Source: Lutimaribacter_A marinistellae
GTDB lineage: Bacteria > Pseudomonadota > Alphaproteobacteria > Rhodobacterales > Rhodobacteraceae
Direction of reading: 5' to 3'
Assembly: GCF_042648365.1 (NCBI RefSeq)
Contig: NZ_JBHRXI010000001.1
Coordinates: 372,001-436,000, forward strand
DNA length: 64,000 nucleotides
Of this stretch, positions 55,872 through 64,000 are shown piece by piece. The notes under the pieces were generated by a model. That model ran no database searches. It was not told where the DNA came from and worked only from the letters and a program-made list of their open reading frames with translations. The translations under genes and the position numbers were made by a program. Position 1 is the first letter of the stretch. The number at the start of each line of letters is the position of its first letter.

Positions 55872-56771
55872 TCAAAAACGGTTGGCAGGAATCTTGAAAT
55901 AGCTATGACCGTCTCTTTCCGGTTCAGGCAAGCGCCCTCCTCGAAGGTTGACCTGCAATGCATGAAGCATTCGGTCCGGCAAGCCAAGCTTGGCATCCCG
56001 TTCTTCACGGATCTCGACAAATTTTTCCTTGGAAACACCGCCGCCGATATGTTTGTTGGCCGCTTTCTGTTGTGCCACGCTGCTTTCCCATGCCGGTGAG
56101 CTGCGGGTATCAGTTCCGTAATCGTGACCGATGAAGACCCGGAAATGTTCGGGCAGCGCCAGAATGGCCATGAGAGAGTCGTAGAGATCCGAGGCCGATC
56201 CCCCTGGGAAATCCGCGCGGGAGGTCCCGGCGTCGGGCTGCATGAACGTATCATGGGCAAAGATCGCATCGCCGATCACGAAGGTGATGGATCCAAGCGT
56301 ATGACCGGGTGACAACATAACTCTGGCAGTCAGACCGCCGATTGCAAACTCGTCACCATCAGCGAACAACCGGTCAAAATCAGAATCCGGGTCGAACGAG
56401 TCTGGAAGATTGTAAAGCTCACGCCACAACTGTGCGATTTCGCGAGTTTTCTCGCCTATGGCGTTCGGCGCTCCGGTCCGCTGTTTCAACCAACTCGACG
56501 CCATCAAGTGGTCTGCATGTGGGTGCGTGTCCAGAATCCACTCCAGCTTCAGCCCTTCGCGCTGGATGAAATCCAATGCCCACTGCGCAGATTCTGTCGA
56601 GGTACGACCCGCCGCTGGATCGAAATTCAGGACAACATCAATAAGTGCACAGGCGCCGGTGGCCTCATCGATACAGATGTATTGGCAACTGCCCGTCGAC
56701 TGGTCGAAAAACCCGACAACTTTCGGGCTGCCAACACCGTTGGAGGCACTGACGGAATAGGGAACTTGCAT
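55872..56771 (-). CDS. MBL-fold hydrolase, persulfide dioxygenase/ETHE1-like (Blh type)
   Basis: A 299-residue metallo-beta-lactamase-fold protein of the ETHE1/Blh group, which oxidises glutathione persulfide to sulfite. The iron-binding motif is DTHPHADHLMAS; further ligands are His in LSPGHTLGSITF and Asp in AHDTFMQPDAGTSRADFPGG, with the C-terminal His in VFIGHDYGTD. GGAG lies 6 nt before the ATG. It forms an operon with the rhodanese gene. A dyad sits upstream (56805-56839). The name beta-lactamase hydrolase-like is used for some relatives, but no beta-lactamase role is implied. Confidence 0.9.
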   Translation of the reverse strand: MQVPYSVSASNGVGSPKVVGFFDQSTGSCQYICIDEATGACALIDVVLNFDPAAGRTSTESAQWALDFIQREGLKLEWILDTHPHADHLMASSWLKQRTGAPNAIGEKTREIAQLWRELYNLPDSFDPDSDFDRLFADGDEFAIGGLTARVMLSPGHTLGSITFVIGDAIFAHDTFMQPDAGTSRADFPGGSASDLYDSLMAILALPEHFRVFIGHDYGTDTRSSPAWESSVAQQKAANKHIGGGVSKEKFVEIREERDAKLGLPDRMLHALQVNLRGGRLPEPERDGHSYFKIPANRF

Positions 56772-56804
56772 GGAATTCTCCGTTCATTTCGACCGTCGAT
56801 GTCG

Positions 56805-56839
56805 CATATTTTGCGGCACCACATGCAAAACGAAATATG
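56805..56839. promoter_or_regulatory. dyad CATATTT-N21-AAATATG upstream of the persulfide dioxygenase gene
   Basis: A 7-bp inverted repeat with AT-rich arms, with a second inner pair TTTTGC/GCAAAA, 34 nt upstream of the start codon. Sulfide-responsive repressors of the BigR/SqrR group bind AT-rich inverted repeats in front of such operons. The link is by analogy; no regulator gene is in view. Confidence 0.4.
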
Positions 56840-57067
56840 TTTGACAAGAGTTCCAAGTGATCGGAAATTCAAGCCCCTTGTGAAGCGTCGGCTAGCGTTG
56901 GGCGATAACCCGAAAACCGGTTTATTAAGAAATCCCGCAAGCGCAAACAGCTTTGCAATATGAGGACGCCAGTGTGGTGGGATGCGGATGATGAGTTTCA
57001 CGACGAAGGTGAATACGGCCTGAAGAACCACCACACCTTCCGCGCGCTGCCCCGCTGTGATTACAGG

Positions 57068-60000
57068 TCAAACCCACTCGCCACCGGTCAAAACACCTTC
57101 GCCACCGATGGCGAAGTAGCTCACATCCTCGGGGAGATGCGCGACTTCGGTGTCCAGCGTTGTTTCCTCCAAGATCCTCAGGCTTGCATCGGTCGACGTC
57201 ACGTTGTCGACCCTTGCCACGGCCGTATCGCTGCCGTTGAAGCTTGCGAGCGCACCGATCACGCCAGGAGTCTCTGCAAAGGACTGGTTGAAGACAAAGG
57301 TGTCGGCACTGTCATCAACTTCGGAGGCTATGCCGGATTCGAAGAGCAGGCCATCCCAGGTTCCGCTTGTACCGTCGATCGCGAACCAGCCGATCGTTTC
57401 CGACCAGTGAGAACCCAGCCGCTCTTCTTCCTGCATCGCGACATCGAACCCCGACGCATCGGCACCATCCTGACGGGTCACGGTCCAGTCAGTGCCATTG
57501 AACGTCTGGATCTGGCTGAAAACTGCCGGTGTTTCGCTGAATCCTTGTGCAAAGTTCACGCTCTCGAAGCCATCCCTGGTGACAAGGTCGCTTTCGATGG
57601 TCCCAACCTCTAGCCGTGTGCCGTCGGACAGCTCCCAAGTACCAGCCTCCAGGACAATCCAACGCAGGCTTTCCGGCGCATGCGTGCCGTCGGCGTTCGA
57701 TGGTTCCTGCAACAGGATTTCGAAGCTGTTGCTCGTTACGTTGTCGAAACGAACGGCAACGGGATCACTTTCGACGTCGCTTTGAACCGTTGCGAAGACG
57801 ACCGGGTTCTCGAAATCCCTCGTCAAGGTGACAAGACCCGGCGTTGTGCCGACTTCGAACGTCCCTGTTTCCGCTATGACGCGATCTGTTGCCTGCGCGC
57901 CGAAAAGCGTACCGCTACCCGACAAGGCGAGAAGCGCGGTATCCTCGGGGAAGTGGAATGTTTCCGCATCTTGTGAAGTTTCTTCTTCGGCAAAGAGCGT
58001 GACACCGGTTTCGCTGACCGACGTAATGCGCGATTGGACGGTATTGTTACCGTTGAACGACATGACCTGGGACAGAACAGTCGGAGGCTCGGCGAAATCC
58101 TTCGAGAACACTTGATCGAACGGTTCACTCGATACCCGGTTGTCCGTCAGCCGGGCTTCCAGGCTGTTGCCGGAGAACGTTCCGCTGCCCTCGGAAATCG
58201 CCAACCATCCGATCTCCTCATCCACATGAAAACCAGTCTGCTTTGACTCCTGTTCCTGCATGGCCAATTCGAAGCCATCGGAACTGACATCGCGCTGACG
58301 GGTCACAACCCAATCCGAACCATTGAAACTTTGGACCTGGCTCAACACGATCGGTGTTTCGACAAAATGGCCGGGTGTGAACGCCAGCGGGTCAAACCCG
58401 CCGGCCGGCGCGAGCCTGTCTGTCGTTCGAACCCCAGCTTCGAGAACGGTCCCATCCTCGAAAATCCACGCGCCTTTCTCCACGACAAAGTAACTGATTG
58501 CTTCGGCGCCGTGTATCTCGTCAAGGTATTCCGGCTCTTCCAGGAAGGCATCGAAACTGGTCGTCCCCACCCTGGTGATCCGCACCGTGACCGGGTCAGC
58601 TTCGTTCGCTGAATTGATCCGGGCAAATACGATTGGATCGACATAGCTCTGGGACAACGAAATCGTACCACCGACGCTGTCTAGCGTGGTCGTGCCGAAC
58701 TCCGCGATCTGATCAAGGAAACCCAAAGGCAACTGCGCCTCGAACGCACCGAGGTCGACCTCGCCCGCGACGACCCGATCGAACCCGACACCGCGCGCAT
58801 CGTTGGAAAGCGGCGCAGCGGACCCGTCTACCGCCAGCGTGCTGTCGCCTTCGTTGATAGCGGGGTTGTCCGACGTCGCCAAAAGGGCCGCAGTTTCCAC
58901 CTGCCCGCCATTGGCGTTGATACGGCCTGCCGCGCGACCGATCAGCGAAACCTCTCCGTCCCCCAATTGCTGAGCTCCATCGCCGTTCAGATCGACGAAG
59001 TCTACGGTCTCATCGAAAATTGTCGCCGCCACGGTGGCTTGATCGCCGAGGGCCGTCGTGCTGCCAGAAGCGTCAAAGAAGGTGCCGCCAATGATTGACA
59101 ATGAGGCGAATGTTGACGTGCCATAAGACGCGTAGGACAGAACATCGTTTTGCCCACCAGCCTGATCGTAGCCCAGCGCAGTGGAGGAGATGGCACGGTT
59201 CCCCGTGACAATGCTATTGGTGATCGACGACAAAGCGGCGGCGCTGCCAAGGTACAGGCCACCACCCAACTCGCCGGAGAAGTTGCCGGTTACGGTGCTG
59301 TTGACGATGGATACGCGGTTCTCATACCCGCTCGGCGCAGAGACGCCGTCAAGCCACAAACCGCCGCCGTCATCAGCCGCACTGTTATGTGCGAGGGTCG
59401 TGTTGGTCAGCGACAGAACGCTGTCTGCGTTCGACACTGCAAATATCCCGCCGCCGTCGTTGCCCACCGTGTTGCCAGAGATCGTGCTGTCGGAAATAGA
59501 CAAGCCCAATGGCATCTCGTCGGCGTAGATCCCGCCACCATCATTCGCACTGTTGTTGGCGATCGTGCTACCAGCGATCGTTGTCTCACCAGTTTGTGGA
59601 TAGAGGTTCAGGCCACCGCCCGCGTCGTAAGCGGTATTGCCGGTGATCGAACTATCGGTGATCGTCACGGCGCCGCTGCGCACGATCATGGTGCCGCCGC
59701 CGTCATAGGCCGCGTAATTGCCGCTGATCGTGGTGCCACTGATGGTGACCGATCCGTCCCCATCCGACCAGAGGCCGCCACCGTTGCCGAAGTAGTTCCC
59801 ACTGCTGGCGTCATAGCCGTAGGCGGTGTTGTTCGTGATCTGGCTGTTGATGATCGTCGTCGAGACGGTCTGGTATGTGGAAATCCCGCCACCGTAATAG
59901 AACGCTTCATTACCCGAAATGGTGCTGCCGGATATCTGTACAGTTCCGTAGCTGGCATAAATGCCGCCACCATCAAGGCCCGTGTTGTTGCTCACGGTAC

Positions 60001-63000
60001 TGTTGGTCAGAGTCAGATCACCCGAGTAGACCAGTACGCCACCGATGACAGCGCTTGTGTTGCCGCTGATCTCGCTGTCGGCAATCGTCACGTTACCGCG
60101 GTCGACCAGAACACCGCCTGTCGCCCCCCCGGTGATGCCCGTGTTCGTCAAAACCAGATCACCACCGCCAACGATCCCGACGGAGGTCGGGTCGGAGGCC
60201 GCGTTTACAAGAGTGAGCCCCTCCAGCGTGGCGGTGATCCCGCCATTGGCATAGGCCCCCGCCCCGGCATAGAAATGCCCAGACGACGCGTCGTCTGCGC
60301 CGAGACTGCTGTTCGCATCCAGCGTGATGTCGCGGTCGCCGTCGCCCTGGATGTCACCGTCGATATGGATCGAACGCGTCAGTTCCAGCAGACCCGACCC
60401 TCCGAGGAAGATCGTCCCCCCGGCAAGGCTCTCGTCAAAGGTAATCGTATGCTCGCCCGAGTTGCTGTTCGCGATTCCGATAGCTTCGCGCAGACTGAGA
60501 CCGTTGCCATCGGCAGCGTTGTCGACTGCGGCTTCGAATGTCTCGTCATCAAGTGTCGTGACCAAGAGCGAGAGGTTCTGCAATTCCAGCGCCCCCGCGT
60601 CAGGGGCCAACCCCTCGACCCCGGTCTGCAAATCGATCTGTCGCGCCTGACCGCGTGCATCGACGGGCAGTGCCTCGGCGGTGATGCTGTCGCCGTCCAG
60701 ATCCTGCGGATCCGTGGCGGGCACGTTTGCGGCCAGGCCATGGTCCACGGCCACGCCAGTCTCGTTCAGCATGACCGTCCGCACTGATCCGCCATTGTTG
60801 GACAGTTGACCGCCGGTGACACTGTAACCGCCGACGGTCTGCGTTTCCGTGGCCCCGAACACGAGCGATGCATCGTTTTCCACGACGTCAGTGGCATCAG
60901 CGGTAAAGAGGGCGGTGTTGCTGCTGATCACATTGCCGCCACCTGACAGGACGTCCCGGATTTCCGAGAAGTAGCCATAGTTCCCGGTGACGATCGAGTT
61001 TTCGACGCGCAAGGTGCCATCTTGGGTCTTGCCGAACAGCCCCGCGCCGTTGGCACCGGTGTTACCAGTTACAGTCGAGTGGATGAGTTCAATCGTCGAC
61101 CCTGCCACATTGCCGCCGTGATAAATTGCTCCGCCATTGTTCGCTGAATTTCCGTGGAACGTTGTGTTGACAAGCGTTGCGCTGGCAAGGGCATTGGTCC
61201 CCACCGCGAGACCACCACCCAGATCCAAGAATCCGCCCACAGCCGAGTTCCCGGATATTGTCGTGTTGAAGGTTTCCAGGGACGCTCCGGAGGCAAGATA
61301 GACGCCTCCTCCGAGAGGCGACCCGTTGCTAACATAGATCGTGGCAAGATTGTCGCTGATCTCGGTATCGATGATCGTTGCAGAAGCGCTGTTGGTAAAA
61401 GAAAGCCCACCACCGGCAGCCGTGCCATCAATGACTTGGGCCGTATTGGACTCAACACTCGATTGCGTCAGAACGAGCGAACCCGCATTCAGATAGAAGG
61501 CACCGCCAGAGGCGATTTCCGCAGGTGTCGTCCCGGCATTGTTCGTTTGGGCCCTGCTATCCGTGACAGTCGTGTTCGTAACCGTCATATCGGACTGGAA
61601 TCCATAAATCGCACCACCGCGCGCAATGCCCTCAGACGCGGTGGCAGTGGCTGTATTCGTCGAGAAGGTGCTGTCCGAGATATCCAATGCGCCCAGCTGC
61701 ATCCGAATTGCACCGCCGGTTGCCAACGACGTCGTCGAGACGTCGTTGTTTGAAAAATCCGAGCCCGCAATGGTAGCCGCTTGGCGGGAATAGATCGCCC
61801 CGGCCATGGCTGCAGAATTTCCCGTGAACTCCGAGTCGGTGATATCGATGGTCGCACTTTCGGAGCTTATTGCGCCGCCAAAGGCCTGAGACGTGTTGCC
61901 CGAGAAATAGGACGACTGCACGATCAGCGCGTCGGCACCGGAAATGGACAGGATGGCACCGCCACTGCCTGCCCCGCCGTCATTGTCGACAAACCGGACG
62001 GCGTCTACAGTCAGAGCTCCTTCGGCGTGAAGAACTGCACCGGCGGCAATCGCGGTGCCGTTGGTCAGCGTCATATTGGCAAGGGTCACCGTTGACCCTT
62101 CGCTGGTTTCAACGTCGAAATGACGATCACCATTGATCGCATCCAGCGTAAGCCCGGGCAGCGCGGCTCCATCTATGGTGACCGACTTCTCAATTTCCAA
62201 CCTGTTATTGCTGAGGGTCAGCAGCGTGCCTAGACCGGACTCAAAATCGATGGCCGTCGTCGAGCTCTCGATGCCCGCATTGACCAGCCCAATGGCTTCG
62301 CGCAGCGACAGTCCCGCGCCATCCGCAATCTCGGTGGCAAGGTCGCCGCCGCCAAAATCCTCGTCGTCCAGGGTTGTGACCGTCAGGGTGCCGACCGGGG
62401 TCAATTCAACCGCACCGGCATCGACCAGATCCAGCGAGCTGCCGGTTATGTTGCCGACCCGAGCTTCGCCGCGCGCATCCTGCGGCAGGGCCTCGGTGGT
62501 GTTCGCGTCGCCGTCGATATCCGCCGCGTCGGCCGGCAGGTTATCCGTCAGGCCCGCATCGACCGCCACGCCGGTCTCGGCGATTAGCACGGTCTGCACA
62601 GAGCCGCCGTTATCCGCCAGCAGACCCGCGTCGAACGTCTGACGCCCGAGACTCAGCGACCCGACACTGTCGAAAATATCCGTAAGCGTGTCGGTGACCG
62701 CGTTTGTCCCGGCGGTCAGGTACGTCGCGGCTTGGCTGGAAATGACGTTGCCACCAAGATCGGTGGCTCCGTCACGCGCGTAGAAATCCGTCGTAGAGCT
62801 GAAGGTCGGATTGCCACCATTACCGGCAATGATGGAATTGGAGACTGTTATGTCACGAAACGGCCGGACATGCACACCGCCGCCGCTGTCTTCGGCATAA
62901 TTTCCCGTGATGGTCGAGCTAGTCAGTGTGCTTGTCGTGCGGATGTAAAGACCGCCGCCATAAGAAAAAATACCTTCGGCGCTGTTGCCGTAGGCCGTGG

Positions 63001-64000
63001 TATTCGCGATGGTTCCCGCGCCGAAGATCCCACCACCGGCTGCGTTGTCGGACCGAGCATAAGCCAGGTTGTTCGACAAGGTACTGCTGTAAAGACCAAT
63101 CCGCAGAAAACCGGTGTGCAGCCCGCCACCCCGCGCCGAAACCGAACTCGAGCTTTGGTCTTCGACAGAGTAGGCCGTGTTTGAATCTATGGTGACGCCG
63201 ATCAGCGTGCCGGCGGAATCGATATCCGCTCCACCCCCGTAAGCGCGCCCCCATTCCGTTTCCGCGGTGTTTCCGGAGATCGTGCCACCCGTCATGGTGA
63301 GACCGCCCGCCGCCTTGATCCCACCGCCTTCCGCCCTGCGGATCGGAGTGTATGAATAGTAAAGGCCGTAGCTGGCATTCGCACTGGCCGTGTTGCCCGA
63401 CAGCGTGGTCCCCGTCAGGGTCGCCGCCCCATCCGAAAAGACGCCACCTCCCGCAGCGTCACCATACTGCGACGTGGCGTTGTTGCCCGACAGAGTCGTG
63501 GCTGTCAGGTCCAGCGTTCCACCCGCATAAAGACCTCCGCCAAATGTGGCGCCGTATTCCGAGCGTGCCGCGTTGTTCGAAAGGGTGCTGTTCGCGATCG
63601 TGACGGCCCCACCGGCATAGATACCGCCGCCCCGGGAAAAATAGCTGCTCGACAACCCGACCCCCGTAGTCGAGTTGCCGGTAACCGTGGAATTCGCCAG
63701 TTCCAGCGTGCCACCCGCATAGACACCTCCGCCGCGGGTGCTGCCTCCTCCAACTAGGGTATTATCCGAAATAGTGGCTCCATCGATCGTGACATTGCCA
63801 ACGACAAAGGCACCGCCCCCCTGCGAAACCTGGCTGTCGCCCGACGTCCCTCCATCGGCACCATTGTTGCTGATCGACCCGCCAACGATCGTCAGATCGC
63901 CGCCGACGTAGACTCCGCCAGCCCGGCCGGCTGCCGAACTGAACGACGAGTTCACTGTATTCGAGGTGATATCGGTATTGCTGAGCGAGAGATCTCCGCT
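57068..64000 (-). CDS. giant beta-helix surface protein, C-terminal 2310 residues, with lectin-like tail repeats
   Basis: The frame is open from the right edge to a TGA at 57068; the gene continues past the window, since the reading frame is unbroken for the 15 codons before the first in-window GTG. Three parallel beta-helix modules are visible, each built of GGGIYA...NSTISGNTA-type units and closed by a choice-of-anchor-Q end (DARGEARVGN, DARGQARQID, DARGVGFDRV at about 62.5, 60.65 and 58.8 kb). Two CSLREA motifs (GLSLREAIG) start the second and third modules. The last about 550 residues form six repeats of about 90 residues, each with a His-x2-x-Glu core (HGAEAISY, HVDEEIGW, HFPEDTALL, HAPESLRW, HWSETIGW, HLPEDVSY). 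No autotransporter barrel, LPXTG or RTX block is in view. It is likely a secreted or surface adhesin. Confidence 0.88.
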   Translation of the reverse strand, partial: SGDLSLSNTDITSNTVNSSFSSAAGRAGGVYVGGDLTIVGGSISNNGADGGTSGDSQVSQGGGAFVVGNVTIDGATISDNTLVGGGSTRGGGVYAGGTLELANSTVTGNSTTGVGLSSSYFSRGGGIYAGGAVTIANSTLSNNAARSEYGATFGGGLYAGGTLDLTATTLSGNNATSQYGDAAGGGVFSDGAATLTGTTLSGNTASANASYGLYYSYTPIRRAEGGGIKAAGGLTMTGGTISGNTAETEWGRAYGGGADIDSAGTLIGVTIDSNTAYSVEDQSSSSVSARGGGLHTGFLRIGLYSSTLSNNLAYARSDNAAGGGIFGAGTIANTTAYGNSAEGIFSYGGGLYIRTTSTLTSSTITGNYAEDSGGGVHVRPFRDITVSNSIIAGNGGNPTFSSTTDFYARDGATDLGGNVISSQAATYLTAGTNAVTDTLTDIFDSVGSLSLGRQTFDAGLLADNGGSVQTVLIAETGVAVDAGLTDNLPADAADIDGDANTTEALPQDARGEARVGNITGSSLDLVDAGAVELTPVGTLTVTTLDDEDFGGGDLATEIADGAGLSLREAIGLVNAGIESSTTAIDFESGLGTLLTLSNNRLEIEKSVTIDGAALPGLTLDAINGDRHFDVETSEGSTVTLANMTLTNGTAIAAGAVLHAEGALTVDAVRFVDNDGGAGSGGAILSISGADALIVQSSYFSGNTSQAFGGAISSESATIDITDSEFTGNSAAMAGAIYSRQAATIAGSDFSNNDVSTTSLATGGAIRMQLGALDISDSTFSTNTATATASEGIARGGAIYGFQSDMTVTNTTVTDSRAQTNNAGTTPAEIASGGAFYLNAGSLVLTQSSVESNTAQVIDGTAAGGGLSFTNSASATIIDTEISDNLATIYVSNGSPLGGGVYLASGASLETFNTTISGNSAVGGFLDLGGGLAVGTNALASATLVNTTFHGNSANNGGAIYHGGNVAGSTIELIHSTVTGNTGANGAGLFGKTQDGTLRVENSIVTGNYGYFSEIRDVLSGGGNVISSNTALFTADATDVVENDASLVFGATETQTVGGYSVTGGQLSNNGGSVRTVMLNETGVAVDHGLAANVPATDPQDLDGDSITAEALPVDARGQARQIDLQTGVEGLAPDAGALELQNLSLLVTTLDDETFEAAVDNAADGNGLSLREAIGIANSNSGEHTITFDESLAGGTIFLGGSGLLELTRSIHIDGDIQGDGDRDITLDANSSLGADDASSGHFYAGAGAYANGGITATLEGLTLVNAASDPTSVGIVGGGDLVLTNTGITGGATGGVLVDRGNVTIADSEISGNTSAVIGGVLVYSGDLTLTNSTVSNNTGLDGGGIYASYGTVQISGSTISGNEAFYYGGGISTYQTVSTTIINSQITNNTAYGYDASSGNYFGNGGGLWSDGDGSVTISGTTISGNYAAYDGGGTMIVRSGAVTITDSSITGNTAYDAGGGLNLYPQTGETTIAGSTIANNSANDGGGIYADEMPLGLSISDSTISGNTVGNDGGGIFAVSNADSVLSLTNTTLAHNSAADDGGGLWLDGVSAPSGYENRVSIVNSTVTGNFSGELGGGLYLGSAAALSSITNSIVTGNRAISSTALGYDQAGGQNDVLSYASYGTSTFASLSIIGGTFFDASGSTTALGDQATVAATIFDETVDFVDLNGDGAQQLGDGEVSLIGRAAGRINANGGQVETAALLATSDNPAINEGDSTLAVDGSAAPLSNDARGVGFDRVVAGEVDLGAFEAQLPLGFLDQIAEFGTTTLDSVGGTISLSQSYVDPIVFARINSANEADPVTVRITRVGTTSFDAFLEEPEYLDEIHGAEAISYFVVEKGAWIFEDGTVLEAGVRTTDRLAPAGGFDPLAFTPGHFVETPIVLSQVQSFNGSDWVVTRQRDVSSDGFELAMQEQESKQTGFHVDEEIGWLAISEGSGTFSGNSLEARLTDNRVSSEPFDQVFSKDFAEPPTVLSQVMSFNGNNTVQSRITSVSETGVTLFAEEETSQDAETFHFPEDTALLALSGSGTLFGAQATDRVIAETGTFEVGTTPGLVTLTRDFENPVVFATVQSDVESDPVAVRFDNVTSNSFEILLQEPSNADGTHAPESLRWIVLEAGTWELSDGTRLEVGTIESDLVTRDGFESVNFAQGFSETPAVFSQIQTFNGTDWTVTRQDGADASGFDVAMQEEERLGSHWSETIGWFAIDGTSGTWDGLLFESGIASEVDDSADTFVFNQSFAETPGVIGALASFNGSDTAVARVDNVTSTDASLRILEETTLDTEVAHLPEDVSYFAIGGEGVLTGGEWV

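Noticed and set aside
56772..57067. Possible small gene between the giant protein and the persulfide dioxygenase
   Set aside because: The best frame (minus, from 57034) has a hydrophobic start but no start signal and an unlikely composition after 45 codons; a TTGACA at 56841-56846 has no partner -10 box.
59150..60787. Long plus-strand open frame inside the giant protein gene
   Set aside because: Antisense to the repetitive beta-helix gene; the open frame arises from the repeat structure and high GC content.

Overview
The window is GC-rich, densely packed DNA of alphaproteobacterial type. Gene content and order point to the family Rhodobacteraceae (marine Roseobacter group): glnK-amtB, a DUF1523 protein, a branching-type glycosyltransferase fused to a DUF5928-like region, creatinase, a split leu locus, a PrtD-type type I secretion system and RTX proteins. 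The assignment rests on recognised protein families; no 16S or database search was possible.

Layout. 0-7 kb (minus strand): the end of an acyltransferase gene, a glycerophosphodiester phosphodiesterase, a RidA-family protein, a type I secretion adaptor plus ABC exporter, and a bifunctional penicillin-binding protein. 7-9 kb (plus): glnK-amtB, closed by a clear terminator. 9-16 kb: aromatic/aspartate aminotransferase, sseA, smpB, a LysR regulator with a divergent methyltransferase, then a divergent sulfotransferase/glycosyltransferase pair that probably modifies surface glycans. 16-24 kb: small membrane proteins, creatinase divergent from a succinate-semialdehyde-type dehydrogenase, a cytochrome P450 behind a perfect palindrome, an Hsp20 chaperone and two coupled trypsin-like proteases. 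24-30 kb: the glycolate oxidase operon glcDEF, rlmH-rsfS and an MscS-type channel.

30-47 kb is a leucine biosynthesis locus in pieces: leuC, a methyltransferase, an HdeD-like protein and leuD, then about 7 kb of foreign-looking DNA (34.1-41.1 kb), then leuB after several unrelated genes. The inserted stretch holds a broken IS1595-type transposase, a Tat-exported alkylsulfatase, an aminotransferase gene cut off at one third of its length, a proC-like gene with no normal start codon, a zinc alcohol dehydrogenase, an Lrp regulator and a broken IS110-type transposase. Three copies of a roughly 27-30 bp sequence mark its two edges (facing inward) and the breakpoint in the aminotransferase.

47-64 kb: a tRNA-Pro(CGG), a 1533-residue RTX protein combining a 5'-nucleotidase, a CHRD domain and a choice-of-anchor-I propeller, a TPP-dependent decarboxylase-like enzyme, MgtC and ExoD membrane proteins, a persulfide-dioxygenase-like hydrolase with a rhodanese, and the C-terminal 2310 residues of a giant beta-helix protein that ends in six repeats resembling H-type lectin units. 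The giant protein, the RTX nucleotidase and the type I exporter at 1.5-4.6 kb may belong to one cell-surface or secreted programme; that link is inference.
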